DNA of 61,182 nt, from positions 174 through 61,355 of the forward strand of contig NZ_JVDT01000248.1 of assembly GCF_001076885.1 (NCBI RefSeq), written 5' to 3'. The translations under genes and the position numbers were made by a program. Origin of the DNA: Bacillus sp. 522_BSPC. GTDB lineage: Bacteria > Bacillota > Bacilli > Bacillales > Cytobacillaceae. The notes under the pieces were generated by a model. It made no database searches, was not told the origin of the DNA, and was given only the letters and a program-made list of their open reading frames with translations. Numbering within the stretch: the first letter of the stretch is position 1; every line of letters starts with the position of its first letter. Shown here piece after piece: positions 49,772-59,777 of this stretch.

Positions 49772-52700
49772 ATGGTGGATATTTCGTTTATAATTAAACC
49801 TATAATCGGGAAATTAATAGGTCTAATAAGTGGAAGTTTAATAGAAAAGTGGAAAATCAAAGGAAAATTTAAAAAGATAAAAGACTTCAGAAAAGAGTAT
49901 GAAGATACATTTGTTGATTCAAATTCATTTCAAAAGTTTCTAAATGATGAAAAGAATGGACTATTAATATTTAACTACGTATTTGGGGCTAGTTATAGAT
50001 CAGTTACTAAAGTTGCTTTTGTTGAGCAATTGTCTAAACTAGCAACCAATGAAATAAATAATTATAGAAAATCAGTTCATTTAGAAGAAATAAACAATCA
50101 TCCAATTGTAAATCAATATCTTAATGATTTAATCACATATCTTGAAGAGTATAGAGATAAAAGTTTTAAGTCAAATGAAATGAGTATTGTATCTAATATC
50201 CAAAATACCATTGTAGAAAACAACAAGGTATTGCAAGAGTATTTTGAGAATAATTTGTTAGAAATTCAAGAAAGATCTTATTTGGAAAAATTCACAGACG
50301 AATACTTAGAAAAGATCCTAGAACGAAACATTTTGGATTTAGGGAAAAGGTATATTTCAGATGCCAATGTAAAAACGGATTTTAACGGTTTATTTGATTC
50401 TCTAGCAAGTAATAAACGAGTCTTTACTAAATTTAGAGAATTACTAGGTACCTTACAAATGAGTATAAAGGAGTTTAGTAGCACTTTCAATAAACATATA
50501 ATAGATTTAGGGTACAATGATGGAAAGTTTATTGATGAGTTTTTACATTATTTAAATGGAATTGATTGCGATAATAAAAAATTCTATTTAAACAGTAATT
50601 TTAAGTACTTCTCTGAAGAAATTAATAGTTTTATGGTAAAAGTAGCTGGAATACGACACAAATTATATGAAGAAGGTAGAAAGAATGCAAGAGAAGAGTT
50701 AATCAATCCAATTAGCACAATACATAAATGTGAAAGAGATTTAAATGATTATATAGACTTGGTACGACCAATGTTAATTAATGAGCCTTATTTATTGATG
50801 TATGGGGATGCGGGAATAGGTAAATCGCATTTATTAGCCGATAACGCTAAAAGACTGCAGCGGGAAGGCCATAGTGTGTTCTTATTTTTAGGTCAACATT
50901 TAAATACTCATGACCATCCATTTAAACAAATGTTTAATTTGATTGATTATAAAGGTTCCAAAGAGTCTTTTCTGAAAGAATTTAATGATAGAGCTGTTAA
51001 AAAAAATAAAAGAACTGTAATTTTAATAGATGCTTTAAATGAAGGAGCAGGTAAATATTTCTGGAAAAATTACTTGTTGAACTTTTTAAATTCCATTAAA
51101 GAATTTGAAAATATTGCTGTGGTGTTATCTGTTAGAAGTAACTATGTTAGAAGCGTACTACCTGAGAATATTGAGGGAGAATTTCCATTACTTAAAATTG
51201 AACACAAGGGATTTAAGAATTTAAGTTTAGAAGCCTTAGAGCCTTTTTTCAATTACTATAGAATAAATCCATTGGCATTCCCATCTTTGGAAAATGAGTG
51301 TTACAACCCTCTGTTCTTACAGATTTATTGTGAAGCAATTCAAGAAGAATATGTGGGATATAGAGGTTGGAGTATAGTTGAGGTATTGGACAGATATGTG
51401 GAAAAGGTTAATCGTAAATTATCGCTAGATCAAAGATTTTCATATACAAGCTCGTTAAATCTGGTTGATAAAATATTGAGAGAAATTGCTGCGAAATTTA
51501 TTGAAGAAAAAAGTAATTTCATTAAATTGACCGAACTCTACGAAATAATATCCAGACTGGCGAGGCCTTATACAGCTGGATATCGAGAGCTGATTTTAGG
51601 TTTACAAGAAGAAAATATTTTATCAATAAATTCAGGGTATCGTGGTGAAAGTTTAACTTATTTTACTTATGAAAGATTTGCAGATATATATATTTCCTTA
51701 GTATTATTAGAAAAACATCAGCAAGAGGATCAAAGAACTTTTGAAAAAATACTGTTATCAGATAATCCATATTATTATGGAGTTTATGAGAGTCTCTCGA
51801 TAATACTACCTGAGAAGTTAAACATAGAATTACTTGATTTAGTTGATAACAAACTTATAACTTTTAATGTAGCAGAATCTTTTGTTCGAGGTATCTCATG
51901 GAGGAATGTAAAATATATAAACGAAAGAACTTTGTATTGGATAAATTTATGTCTAAGACAAAAAAGTACAAATTTAACAAGTTTAGTTTATGAAAACTTG
52001 TTAAAGCAGTCATTTCTTATAGAATCCCCCTTAAATGCAAATTTTTTACATGATAACATTTATCCTATAACAATGGCTATAAGGGATGGAAGTTGGACTA
52101 TATCTATAAATAATAATTCAGAAGTGCCTACTCGATTGGTAGAAGTTATTTTAAAACAAAATTTAAGCATTCAACACTTCAAATATGAGAATCTTGAATT
52201 ACTGTCTTTGACCATTATTTGGTTTTTTACAAGTACGGACCGTAAGCTAAGAGATACTTCTACTACTGCTCTAGTAAAACTATATATTAACGAACCATCG
52301 ATTATTTTTCAGAATATTAATAGATTTATTGATGTTAATGATCCATATGTATTGGAAAGACTGTTGGCAAGTGCATATGGGGCAATTCTAAGATCTAAGG
52401 AAGTACCTCAACTAGAGAAAATAGTTGATATAATTTATGCTCAAATATTTAATCAGGATGAAGTTTATCCTAATGTCTTAATAAGAGATTATGCGAGAGG
52501 TATAATTTTATTTGCTGCTAATATAGGGCTTATTAAGCTTGAAGAATTTGAAAAAATAAACCCTCCATATTCTAGTAATTGGTATAAAAAACTGTATACC
52601 TTAGAAGATGTAGATGAAAAGTTAACAGAAATGCAGCAAGTAGCAGGGGAAGCGTTTAGTGGGTTTCATGCGATAGTAAGATCTATGACAACAGAATACG

Positions 52701-54016
52701 GAAGAGGAACTTCAGCTTATGGGGATTTTGGAAGATATGTTTTAGGAAGTGTAGTATCTGATTGGGGAAATCAATTTAACGACCAAGATTTAAGCAATAT
52801 TGCTACAATGAGGATTATTGACTATGGATATGATGAAAAAACACATGGTTACTATGATAAAAATTTAAGAAATTATAATAGACATGAAAATCTAGTGGAA
52901 CGTATTGGTAAAAAATATCAATGGATTGCATTATATGAATTATTAGCTAAATTAACAGATAACTATCCTATATATAAAGAAATTAAGTTATATACTCCTG
53001 AATATCAAAAATATAAGCAATTGCAAAATGAAAGAATATATTCATATATGGATAAAAAATTTAAAACTCAATCAGGAGAAGATATAGAACTGATTGTCGA
53101 GGAAAATGAAGTAACTTTTAAAGAAGAAGATCATTTTCTAGGAATCAAGAAAGATTATTACAAAAATTACAATGGACCTTGGGATCCATTCCTAAGAGAC
53201 ATTGATCCTAGTTTATTGGAGTACCCAACAAAAAATAGTAATCAACAAAAATTAATTAAATCATATTTGCCATATACACCAGATAAAATGTGGGCGCAAA
53301 ATAAAGAAGAGTTTAATAAGCTTGATGAATTTATATTTATCGAGTATGAAGGTAATAAATATATATCTTTAGCCCAATTACTTGTCCAAAGCAGAGATAA
53401 TGGTAAAAAATTTGTTGATAAGGATGAATTTTGCATAAAGGCAAAGGGAGTGTTTTTATCTAATTCAGACAAAGAAAAATATATTGCTTTGAAATCAGAA
53501 AAGAAAGGAGATATAAGTGTTTCTTGGGCAAATGCGTATAGTGTATTTGCATTTGAACATTATTGGCATCCATCCTTCTCTGATATGTTTTATAAAAATA
53601 GGTTTGAAGATATTGATTGTGAAGATGCAATATGGGAATATTTGTGGGAAACAAATATTAGTCCTGATTCTGGAGAAAGAAATTCTTGTAGCTACCTGAT
53701 GCCAAATGCTAATTTAGTAAAGTTTTTTAAGTTATTTCAAATATCAGAGGGAATTTGGAAAGATAGTGAGAATAATTTAGTAGCCTTTGATGCTGAGTAT
53801 ATGGGATATGAAAGTAATTTATTATTTAGAGCTGACTATTTAGAAAAATATTTAAGAGAAAATAATCTATCAGTGGTATGGGATTTTTATATGGAGAAGA
53901 TGTCAGAGCGCAGTAGAAAAGAAGAATGGTTCATATGTTGGACTGATAATGGAACTGATATAAAACACACTATATTAGATCAATATCAAGAATTAGAAAT
54001 GAAAGATAGATTTTAA
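49772..54016 (+). CDS. Large STAND-type NTPase, Avs-like defence protein
   Basis: A 1414-aa ATPase. Residues 1-330 are helical with a short hydrophobic start (IIKPIIGKLIGLISGSLIE). The NTPase core has Walker A YGDAGIGKSHLL (about 344-355) and Walker B VILIDALNEGAG (about 415-426), followed by an arginine sensor region (VVLSVRSNYVRSVL). The remaining about 900 residues form a large helical C-terminal part with ERIGKKYQWIALYELLAKL near 1050, a segment I associate with big Avs-like defence ATPases. Such proteins detect phage proteins with their C-terminal part and assemble on activation. I see no nuclease, protease or SIR2 effector domain at the N-terminus, so the effector may be the next gene. 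The start is ATG 49772, with GGAAGGGG 11 bases upstream. Confidence 0.7.
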   Translation: MVDISFIIKPIIGKLIGLISGSLIEKWKIKGKFKKIKDFRKEYEDTFVDSNSFQKFLNDEKNGLLIFNYVFGASYRSVTKVAFVEQLSKLATNEINNYRKSVHLEEINNHPIVNQYLNDLITYLEEYRDKSFKSNEMSIVSNIQNTIVENNKVLQEYFENNLLEIQERSYLEKFTDEYLEKILERNILDLGKRYISDANVKTDFNGLFDSLASNKRVFTKFRELLGTLQMSIKEFSSTFNKHIIDLGYNDGKFIDEFLHYLNGIDCDNKKFYLNSNFKYFSEEINSFMVKVAGIRHKLYEEGRKNAREELINPISTIHKCERDLNDYIDLVRPMLINEPYLLMYGDAGIGKSHLLADNAKRLQREGHSVFLFLGQHLNTHDHPFKQMFNLIDYKGSKESFLKEFNDRAVKKNKRTVILIDALNEGAGKYFWKNYLLNFLNSIKEFENIAVVLSVRSNYVRSVLPENIEGEFPLLKIEHKGFKNLSLEALEPFFNYYRINPLAFPSLENECYNPLFLQIYCEAIQEEYVGYRGWSIVEVLDRYVEKVNRKLSLDQRFSYTSSLNLVDKILREIAAKFIEEKSNFIKLTELYEIISRLARPYTAGYRELILGLQEENILSINSGYRGESLTYFTYERFADIYISLVLLEKHQQEDQRTFEKILLSDNPYYYGVYESLSIILPEKLNIELLDLVDNKLITFNVAESFVRGISWRNVKYINERTLYWINLCLRQKSTNLTSLVYENLLKQSFLIESPLNANFLHDNIYPITMAIRDGSWTISINNNSEVPTRLVEVILKQNLSIQHFKYENLELLSLTIIWFFTSTDRKLRDTSTTALVKLYINEPSIIFQNINRFIDVNDPYVLERLLASAYGAILRSKEVPQLEKIVDIIYAQIFNQDEVYPNVLIRDYARGIILFAANIGLIKLEEFEKINPPYSSNWYKKLYTLEDVDEKLTEMQQVAGEAFSGFHAIVRSMTTEYGRGTSAYGDFGRYVLGSVVSDWGNQFNDQDLSNIATMRIIDYGYDEKTHGYYDKNLRNYNRHENLVERIGKKYQWIALYELLAKLTDNYPIYKEIKLYTPEYQKYKQLQNERIYSYMDKKFKTQSGEDIELIVEENEVTFKEEDHFLGIKKDYYKNYNGPWDPFLRDIDPSLLEYPTKNSNQQKLIKSYLPYTPDKMWAQNKEEFNKLDEFIFIEYEGNKYISLAQLLVQSRDNGKKFVDKDEFCIKAKGVFLSNSDKEKYIALKSEKKGDISVSWANAYSVFAFEHYWHPSFSDMFYKNRFEDIDCEDAIWEYLWETNISPDSGERNSCSYLMPNANLVKFFKLFQISEGIWKDSENNLVAFDAEYMGYESNLLFRADYLEKYLRENNLSVVWDFYMEKMSERSRKEEWFICWTDNGTDIKHTILDQYQELEMKDRF

Positions 54017-54059
54017 ACAGCTAAAATTATAGGAGAATAGATAAGTTTAGGAGGTTTAT

Positions 54060-54830
54060 ATGGAATATATAAATGAAATCCTATTAATAATTGTTGCTTT
54101 TTTATTAGGTTTATTTATAAAACAATTTCTGCCAAGTTACATGAAAGAAAAAGGCAAAAACCTTGCTACCAAAGAGGACATAGCTGAGATTACTAAACTT
54201 ACTGAAAATGTAAAGGCAGATATTCAAAAGGATCTTGAATCCCATAAGCGGAGTTTTGATGTTGAGATAGAGGAACTAAAGTTAAAGCAGAATCAACTAT
54301 TCACTAATTTTGAATTATATACAACTAAAAGACACGAGTGTTACCCAGAACTTTATAAACTTATAGAAATATGCAATGGTTCAATTAGGAGGTTAAGAGG
54401 AACACAAAGGGTATTAACATTTGAAAATGTTAATGCTCAAGATATTGAATCTTTCATGCAGGATAAGCTTTTCACATCTAATGATATCGAACTAATTTTA
54501 AGTCATTGGGATACAGATAAAAATAATGCTATTTTTTTGTTACATAAAAGATTACAGAGGCTAAATTATAACGAAGCTGAAGAAAAATTTATTGAAGCGA
54601 ATGATTATTTTTACTTTATGGTGCTTTACCTATCGGAAGATGTTGAATATATTGCAAGGGATCTATTAAAAAAATTGCACGGATTATGGATGAATTTTGA
54701 TCCGGACTATCCTTGGGATAAAATATTGGTTAATGAAAAGTGGTTATCTAATGACGAAGTAATTGTCCAAATTGACGAATTAAGAAATAATTTGAAGTTA
54801 AAAATGCGACAAGAGCTTTTACCAAGTTAG
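54060..54830 (+). CDS. Membrane-anchored protein, possible effector
   Basis: A 256-aa protein with one N-terminal membrane helix (about residues 4-24, EILLIIVAFLLGLFI) followed by a coiled-coil stretch with the common KGKNLATKEDIAEITKLTENV motif (about 33-53). The remainder is helical and acidic, with no known enzyme motif. AGGAGGTTT precedes the ATG and the gene starts 43 bases after the STAND NTPase, so they likely form a unit. Proteins of this type are widespread near defence genes; whether it kills by membrane disruption or merely anchors a complex is unknown. Confidence 0.6.
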   Translation: MEYINEILLIIVAFLLGLFIKQFLPSYMKEKGKNLATKEDIAEITKLTENVKADIQKDLESHKRSFDVEIEELKLKQNQLFTNFELYTTKRHECYPELYKLIEICNGSIRRLRGTQRVLTFENVNAQDIESFMQDKLFTSNDIELILSHWDTDKNNAIFLLHKRLQRLNYNEAEEKFIEANDYFYFMVLYLSEDVEYIARDLLKKLHGLWMNFDPDYPWDKILVNEKWLSNDEVIVQIDELRNNLKLKMRQELLPS

Positions 54831-55277
54831 GAGAAATCTGTTGAAAGTTATCTGAATGTACCTCCACAATTGGAAGACATTGTTTAGTTAGCTGATAATT
54901 ATTGTTTGTTTTATTTAATTCGGTAAACACTCTTGGCAACTTTAATTTCTTTCTTGCGCTCACACTCAAACGTGTTCTGGAATATCAGAAATGAGATTTT
55001 CAGCTTTCGCCACCAACCCTGCACTATTTAGAAAAAAGCAAGTATCATAAAGGTTATATCGTTTGTTTGTTGGTCAAATGAATTTCTAACATTTTGCTAA
55101 ATAAATCCCATGAAAAAGGTAAATTCACATTAAAGATGTTTCACCTAAGATTAGTAACATCCTTGAAATAACACACTCATTGCATAAAAAGGTCAAGATA
55201 TTACACACTCTCAACCTAGGGGCGGCATGATGTAACGCCCTTTACGTGAAGAAATAATTATTAAATAAAAAGTATAA
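54831..55277. other. Gap with no supported gene
   Basis: About 450 bases of AT-rich DNA. I see no start codon with a plausible ribosome site, no strong hairpin and no repeats. It probably represents decayed mobile DNA at the border of the island cargo. Confidence 0.5.
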
Positions 55278-55604
55278 GGTATACACTACTACATCTATGA
55301 TTATCTGCCATCACCATCCAAGCCATGTGGAGGCAGTGGCACTGCTGGAGTCGATCTGATTTCTGATATTTGTATATCTATGAAAGCTGTGGATTTTCTC
55401 AAGATGTCAGAGAAAATAAGTAATCGTATCGAAGTAGCTATGAACAAAAAAGAACAAGAACTTTACATGGGTGTCGACCATAGTGTTCGCCATCTAGGTT
55501 ACTAAGAATTGTTTTGGGATGAAACCAATTGGCAACCGTTATGTAAGTCGTGCCAAGATAGAAAGACAATGACTGAGGACAGATTCCAAGAGTTCAAATA
55601 CTGA
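55278..55604 (+). pseudogene. Fused prophage remnant with an HNH endonuclease tail
   Basis: A start-less open stretch reads YYIYDYLPSPSKPCGGSGTA and continues to KEQELYMGVDHSVRHLGY, then TAA at 55503-55505, then ELFWDETNWQPLCKSCQDRK in the same frame. The last part is the C-terminal half of a phage HNH endonuclease; in intact relatives VDH is followed by eight residues and then ELFWDE, exactly the spacing here with the stop in place of the eighth. The first part resembles a phage regulator of late genes, so a deletion seems to have joined two prophage genes at YMG/VDH, followed by a nonsense change. Confidence 0.6.
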
Positions 55605-55693
55605 AAACACTTCCCCATCACGAAAAAAGATATTATGAAGAGTCAAACCTTGTTTCAAGGTAGATTATGAATGCTTTATGAGGAAATAAATAG

Positions 55694-55728
55694 AAACCCT
55701 TTCAAGTTAGCGTTGAAAGGGTTTTTTA
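55694..55728. terminator. Terminator, mainly for the RelE/RelB operon
   Basis: AACCCTTTCAA pairs with TTGAAAGGGTT around a 7-base loop, with T-rich flanks on both strands. It is just past the stop of the minus-strand toxin gene. Confidence 0.8.
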
Positions 55729-55736
55729 TATTCACT

Positions 55737-56072
55737 TTATTCCATATCCATTTGTGAAAGCTGACGAATCAGATCACGTTTTCCGTAAACAACAGCGGTT
55801 ACCTGAACAATTAAATGATCCTCGTCTAGCCAGAAATAGACTAGAAAATTTTTAACAGGCATTTTACGAATTCCGTAGTTGTGCCATGGTTCTTCTTCAG
55901 TGAGGGCAATTCGCTGTGGAAATTCGGAGAGAGAGGAAATCGCATCCTCTAACGTATCCAATAGATGCAGTGCTGTATCTGGGGCTTTTAGTTCAGAAGC
56001 AATGTAGTGTGTAATTTGATGTAGCTGTTCTTGTGCCTGTGTTGTGATTTTTACAACGTATGTTTCAGCCAT
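55737..56072 (-). CDS. RelE/ParE-family toxin
   Basis: A 111-aa type II toxin of the RelE/ParE superfamily: VVKITTQAQEQLHQITHYIA at the start, the ALHLLDTLEDAISSLSEFP helix pair, and the strand IRKMPVKNFLVYFWLDEDHL ending VTAVVYGKRD. Some family members cut mRNA on the ribosome, others poison gyrase; the exact target cannot be read from sequence. It starts three bases after its antitoxin. As a neutralised pair it may help keep the island. Confidence 0.85.
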   Translation of the reverse strand: MAETYVVKITTQAQEQLHQITHYIASELKAPDTALHLLDTLEDAISSLSEFPQRIALTEEEPWHNYGIRKMPVKNFLVYFWLDEDHLIVQVTAVVYGKRDLIRQLSQMDME

Positions 56073-56075
56073 CGA

Positions 56076-56375
56076 TTATAATTCCCGTCTTAAGTCATTA
56101 AATACATCGGCTACAGGACGAGAACGGTTCGCTTTTGCATCTTCAAACCCAGCATGCATCATGGCATTGAATTCTTTTGCATCCATTTCATCGAGAGCAA
56201 TAGGTGCAGTGGGAATGGAGAGAGAGAATGGGATGCTCTTTGTCATGATGATTTGTTTGTAAAGCATATTGATGACAACAGAAGCAGGCACTCCTAATTG
56301 TGACATGATTGCTTCAGCTTTTTCTTTTATTTCTGGTTCAACACGAGCGAGGACATTTGCAGTTTTAGCTGCCAT
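56076..56375 (-). CDS. RelB/DinJ-family antitoxin
   Basis: A 99-aa ribbon-helix-helix antitoxin: ANVLARVEPEIKEKAEAIMS and the LGVPASVVINMLYKQIIMTK helices are typical of RelB/DinJ, and the C-terminal part (DEMDAKEFNAMMHAGFEDAK) would wrap the toxin. A ribosome site AAGGTGG precedes the ATG. It is the first gene of the pair and would repress the operon. Confidence 0.88.
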   Translation of the reverse strand: MAAKTANVLARVEPEIKEKAEAIMSQLGVPASVVINMLYKQIIMTKSIPFSLSIPTAPIALDEMDAKEFNAMMHAGFEDAKANRSRPVADVFNDLRREL

Positions 56376-56910
56376 AAATCATTCCACCTTTCTTTTTTCT
56401 TTATTGTATGCTTTTGTATAACGGTTAGCAATACAAAACCAAAACTTCCACAAGAAAGAGTAGGGGCGGTCTGAATCTCTACAAGCCAAAACCCCAAAGA
56501 CCGGCGCCCCATTTCGTGCGGAAAATTGCAGAAATAAAAGGGGCATACCCAAAAAACAAAAATTAGAATGAAAAAAGTAACGAAAGTAGTATTGGATTTG
56601 GAAGTTTACCTTTCACTTCTAACAGTACTTTTGCCGAATGATTGCAGAAAAGACTGTAAAAACCTTGCTCAAATACAGGAGTTTGCAGTCTTTTTTCTTG
56701 GCTGTTTTTGTAAAATTTGTTGCTATGACCCGCAGCCAGAATACACTTCGCTGTCTAATTAGACTAATCGTTTTTTGGTAGACTTTGCATTCACGGAATG
56801 TCTACAAAATCTAGTTTCAAACAACCATACTATTAAAGAATTAATCAAATGCTGAATCAAAAGAATGGAAGGCAATGATTAAATATAAATAGCAAGAAAG
56901 GATGAAAAAA
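56376..56910. other. Gap with a strong hairpin, no convincing gene
   Basis: A 64-codon frame from ATG 56568 has no ribosome site and a composition unlike a gene. Several short frames break, so this looks like decayed DNA. At 56648-56698 AAAAGACTGTAAA pairs with TTTGCAGTCTTTT with a T-run beyond, a good terminator on the plus strand, probably for a gene now lost. Confidence 0.45.
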
Positions 56911-57113
56911 ATGATTAAATCGTTTTTAATGATAGGACAGTCGGATTTGCAGAAGTTTTTCTAAAACAAAAAGGGGATATACCAGATTCTGTTTTTAATG
57001 TATTAAAAGGTTGTTTTTCTGAGAAGGAAATAAGCGAGTTAGTTGCGTTTATTTGTTTTACGACCTCACAACAGTATTATGGTGCGATGATGAAGTTAGA
57101 AGTAGAGGGATAA
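56911..57113 (+). pseudogene. Broken carboxymuconolactone-decarboxylase-like gene
   Basis: An ATG at 56911 opens MIKSFLMIGQSDLQKFF and stops. In another frame the stretch ending at TAA 57111-57113 reads VGFAEVFLKQKGDIPDSVFN, then LKGCFSEKEISELVAFICF and TTSQQYYGAMMKLEVEG, which resembles the C-terminal part of AhpD/CMD-type alkylhydroperoxidase proteins. A frameshift near 56925-56945 separates the two. Only a fragment of the domain remains. Confidence 0.45.
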
Positions 57114-57147
57114 TAACATTTATTTTATTTTTTCTTCAGCTAACTGG

Positions 57148-57181
57148 TGCGTTAATTCTAGAAGGATTAACGCTATTTTTT
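57148..57181 (+). terminator. Terminator after the CMD-like remnant
   Basis: GCGTTAAT pairs with ATTAACGC around a 9-base loop, followed by TATTTTTTAT. Confidence 0.75.
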
Positions 57182-57331
57182 ATGTAGAAGTTATTGAACT
57201 AAATGGGCAGGTTAGTACAAGGTTAAAAATAAACATTGGTAAGTACATTATAATCTTGCAAGAAAATCTAGCAAGATTAGTAAAGAAATCACCTCAAATA
57301 AAAAGTACACTCAGGGAAGAGGTGATTTAAT

Positions 57332-58579
57332 GTGTATTTAAAAATTATAAAAAATAATAGAAATGTATTATTTTACTTGTTAGGAGCTGGGACTTCTAGT
57401 TTGGGGGATGTTATATCTGGGTTAGCCTTCCTATTTTTAACTTATCAGATGACAGAATCAAGTATACATACAACTGGTGTTGCAATCTCACAAGTAGTCC
57501 CTTATCTTTTATTTGGATTAATCGGGGGAGTAATTGCTGATTGGGTAGATAAAAAAAGGATATTAATAAGAATCGATCTTATAAGAGTACCTCTAATATT
57601 ATCATTAGTGCTATTTCAACAATTAGAGTTGCTGAACTATTGGCATTTAATAATAGTGAGTTTTCTTATTCAGTGTCTAGGCTGTTTTTTTAATCCTGCT
57701 CATAGGGCTATATTACCCATTATTACAAGGGAAGAGGAAAGATCTTCTGTTAACAGTTTGCTTGACACAGTTACAAGGGGCATTACTGTATTAGGACCTA
57801 TTGTTAGTGTAGGCTTAATGAATACCATTAACATTATCCACTTTTTTACTTTCGATGCACTAACATATCTTATAAGTGCTATTCTTATTTATAAAATTCA
57901 ATTTACAGAAAAAAATATAACAGGCGAAAGTCCAAATCAAAGAAAAATAAGTGATATATTTATCTCAATAAAGGATTTTTCAATTTGGGTGAAAAAACAA
58001 ACGACAATTCGAACCATATTTATAGTTACAGTAATCATTGTGTTTTTCAATACCTGGGTATGGCAAGTCGGTTTATTACTGCAACTAATCGAAACAACCC
58101 CAAATGGAGAGGAATTATACAGCTTACTTTTAGGATGGTATGGTGCTGCTGTAATTGCAGTTAACCTGCTTATCCCATTAATTTGGAAAAAGTTAAGTGT
58201 GAAAATTTATCTTTTTGGCTCACTGATTTGGGGTATAGGCATTCTCCTTTTAGGATTTGCGTATAGCCTTCCAATGTTTTTTATAGGGATATTAGTTGCA
58301 GCAATAGGCTTACCTATATCTGGCTTATCACGAGTATATTTGTTACAGAAATATCTTCCCGTAGAAAAACTAGGTAGGGGCTTTAGTTTTAATGCATTTC
58401 TTCTATATTTATCAAATGCTGTTTCTCTTGGAGTATTCGGATTCATCTCTTCATTCTTGTCTACAAGAATCTTGTTTTTAATATGCGGAATTATGATGGT
58501 TATTTGTTCAGGTATTTACTTATTAACCATTTCTCGAAAAGCGCCAGGAGTAATACCATATAATCGCTTAAATAATTGA
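57332..58579 (+). CDS. MFS transporter, MFS_3 exporter type
   Basis: A 415-aa major facilitator superfamily protein with 11-12 predicted membrane segments. The first loop motif GGVIADWVDKKRILIRIDLI (about 71-90) and the FNPAHRAILPIITREEE segment (about 126-142) are typical of the MFS_3 group of drug and siderophore exporters. The substrate is unknown. GTG 57332 follows AGAGGTGA. It is convergent with an AraC-type regulator gene whose original 3' end would overlap it on the other strand by 64 bases. Confidence 0.88.
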   Translation: MYLKIIKNNRNVLFYLLGAGTSSLGDVISGLAFLFLTYQMTESSIHTTGVAISQVVPYLLFGLIGGVIADWVDKKRILIRIDLIRVPLILSLVLFQQLELLNYWHLIIVSFLIQCLGCFFNPAHRAILPIITREEERSSVNSLLDTVTRGITVLGPIVSVGLMNTINIIHFFTFDALTYLISAILIYKIQFTEKNITGESPNQRKISDIFISIKDFSIWVKKQTTIRTIFIVTVIIVFFNTWVWQVGLLLQLIETTPNGEELYSLLLGWYGAAVIAVNLLIPLIWKKLSVKIYLFGSLIWGIGILLLGFAYSLPMFFIGILVAAIGLPISGLSRVYLLQKYLPVEKLGRGFSFNAFLLYLSNAVSLGVFGFISSFLSTRILFLICGIMMVICSGIYLLTISRKAPGVIPYNRLNN

Positions 58580-59342
58580 TTGTAAACAGTAACAGATGAA
58601 AAACCACAGTCCATTGCAATTTCTAATACAGTGTTATATTTTTTTTTAGCATTTCCTGACTTTTGACGACTCGGTAAGTTTGTAACCAAGAGTATGGGGA
58701 AATCCCTAAGATGTCTTTAAAGTAATGGGCAAATTGAAATTTACTTAAATTCGCTACTTTTGCCATCTCATTCAAGGTCCAAGAATGCTGATAATCTTCT
58801 TTTAAAGCTAATATTGTTTTATAAATTTGTGGATCTATTGTTTTATAGGTATTTAAATTTATATCTTGTGTATGGGTTCCAACAGCACTTTTCAGTAACA
58901 TTAAAGCCAATTGAGTGAAACTGTGTTCCAAAAATATTTCCATAGATTTTGTGTCATCTTTTTCAAGTTGTACGAAATCTAATACAAATCTAACCCAATT
59001 TGAAATTTGAGAGTTCTTCTGGATATGTGTAGCAAACTGGATATCATTGTGAACAGGATAGAGAGCTTGAGAAACCTCATTAAGAAAAGAAGGGTTTAAT
59101 TCAATTAAAAATTTCCTATCGTCTATTGCTAATTGTTTATGTTCATCTAGTGGGTTGAATAAAATAAAATGTTGATTATGAAGGGTAAGCTGACTTCTGT
59201 TCGTTTGGTAATCTATCGTTCCCATTAAAGAGTAAATAAATTTATAATAATTATCTGAACGCCAGTTGCTTTCTTGGCCGAAATCTTTTTTATATAAGAA
59301 AACTCCATTATTGTTTTCTAGTAATAGTTTTGTTGAACTCAT
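58516..59342 (-). pseudogene. AraC-family regulator, frameshifted at an A9 tract
   Basis: The continuous frame (58623-59342) encodes 239 aa: an N-terminal sensing part and the first helix-turn-helix of an AraC domain (TLNEMAKVANLSKFQFAHYF, GISPYSWLQTYRVVKSQEML). It then ends KKNITLY. Past a run of nine A residues (minus strand; 58639-58647 on the plus strand) the second helix-turn-helix continues in another frame: VLEIAMDCGFSSVTVYNQLF, ending at TAA 58516-58518. Adding one base restores a complete 275-aa protein. Slippage in the A9 tract could restore it in some transcripts, so it may not be fully dead. It is divergent from the truncated SDR gene and probably regulated that neighbour or the exporter. 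Confidence 0.8.
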
Positions 59343-59396
59343 ATAATCACCTTCTTAGTTATTATAAAAATTGTATCATAATGGGGAGGAAAATTA

Positions 59397-59760
59397 ATGA
59401 AGCATGCATTAGTAGTTGGTGGAACAGGTATGTTATCAGGGGTATCACTCTGGTTATTAGAACAAGGGTATCATGTTTCAATCATCGCTAGGAATTCTGA
59501 TCGGATGAAGGATTTAATAGAACAAACAGACTTAGATAGTCATGTCACACCACTATTTGTTGATTATAGTAATCATGATGAATTACAAAGGAAAGTGCAT
59601 GCAACAATAAATAAAAATGGTGCTATTGATATTGTAGTAGCATGGATTCACTCTACTGCTCCAAATGCACTTAATATAATAGCGAAAGAGGTTTTAATTA
59701 GTAAAAGTGAATGGGAGTTATTCCATGTTTTAGGCAGTAGTTCAGATCTAAATAAAATTA
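59397..59760 (+). pseudogene. Short-chain dehydrogenase cut by an IS element
   Basis: The N-terminal 121 residues of a small Rossmann protein: VVGGTGMLSGVSLWLLEQGY is the nucleotide-binding start, and the segment around VVAWIHSTAPNALNII lies near the expected mid-protein. After DLNKI the frame enters the IS at 59761 and stops at 59787-59789 after a few foreign residues. GGGGAGGA precedes the ATG. The 3' part would lie beyond the right end of the IS, outside the window. It is divergent from the AraC gene. Confidence 0.75.
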
Positions 59761-59777
59761 GGCTGTTTTCGTATAAA

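Noticed and set aside
56568-56762. 64-aa plus-strand frame.
   Set aside because: No ribosome site, it spans a terminator hairpin, and its cysteine-rich end is out of keeping with a real small protein.
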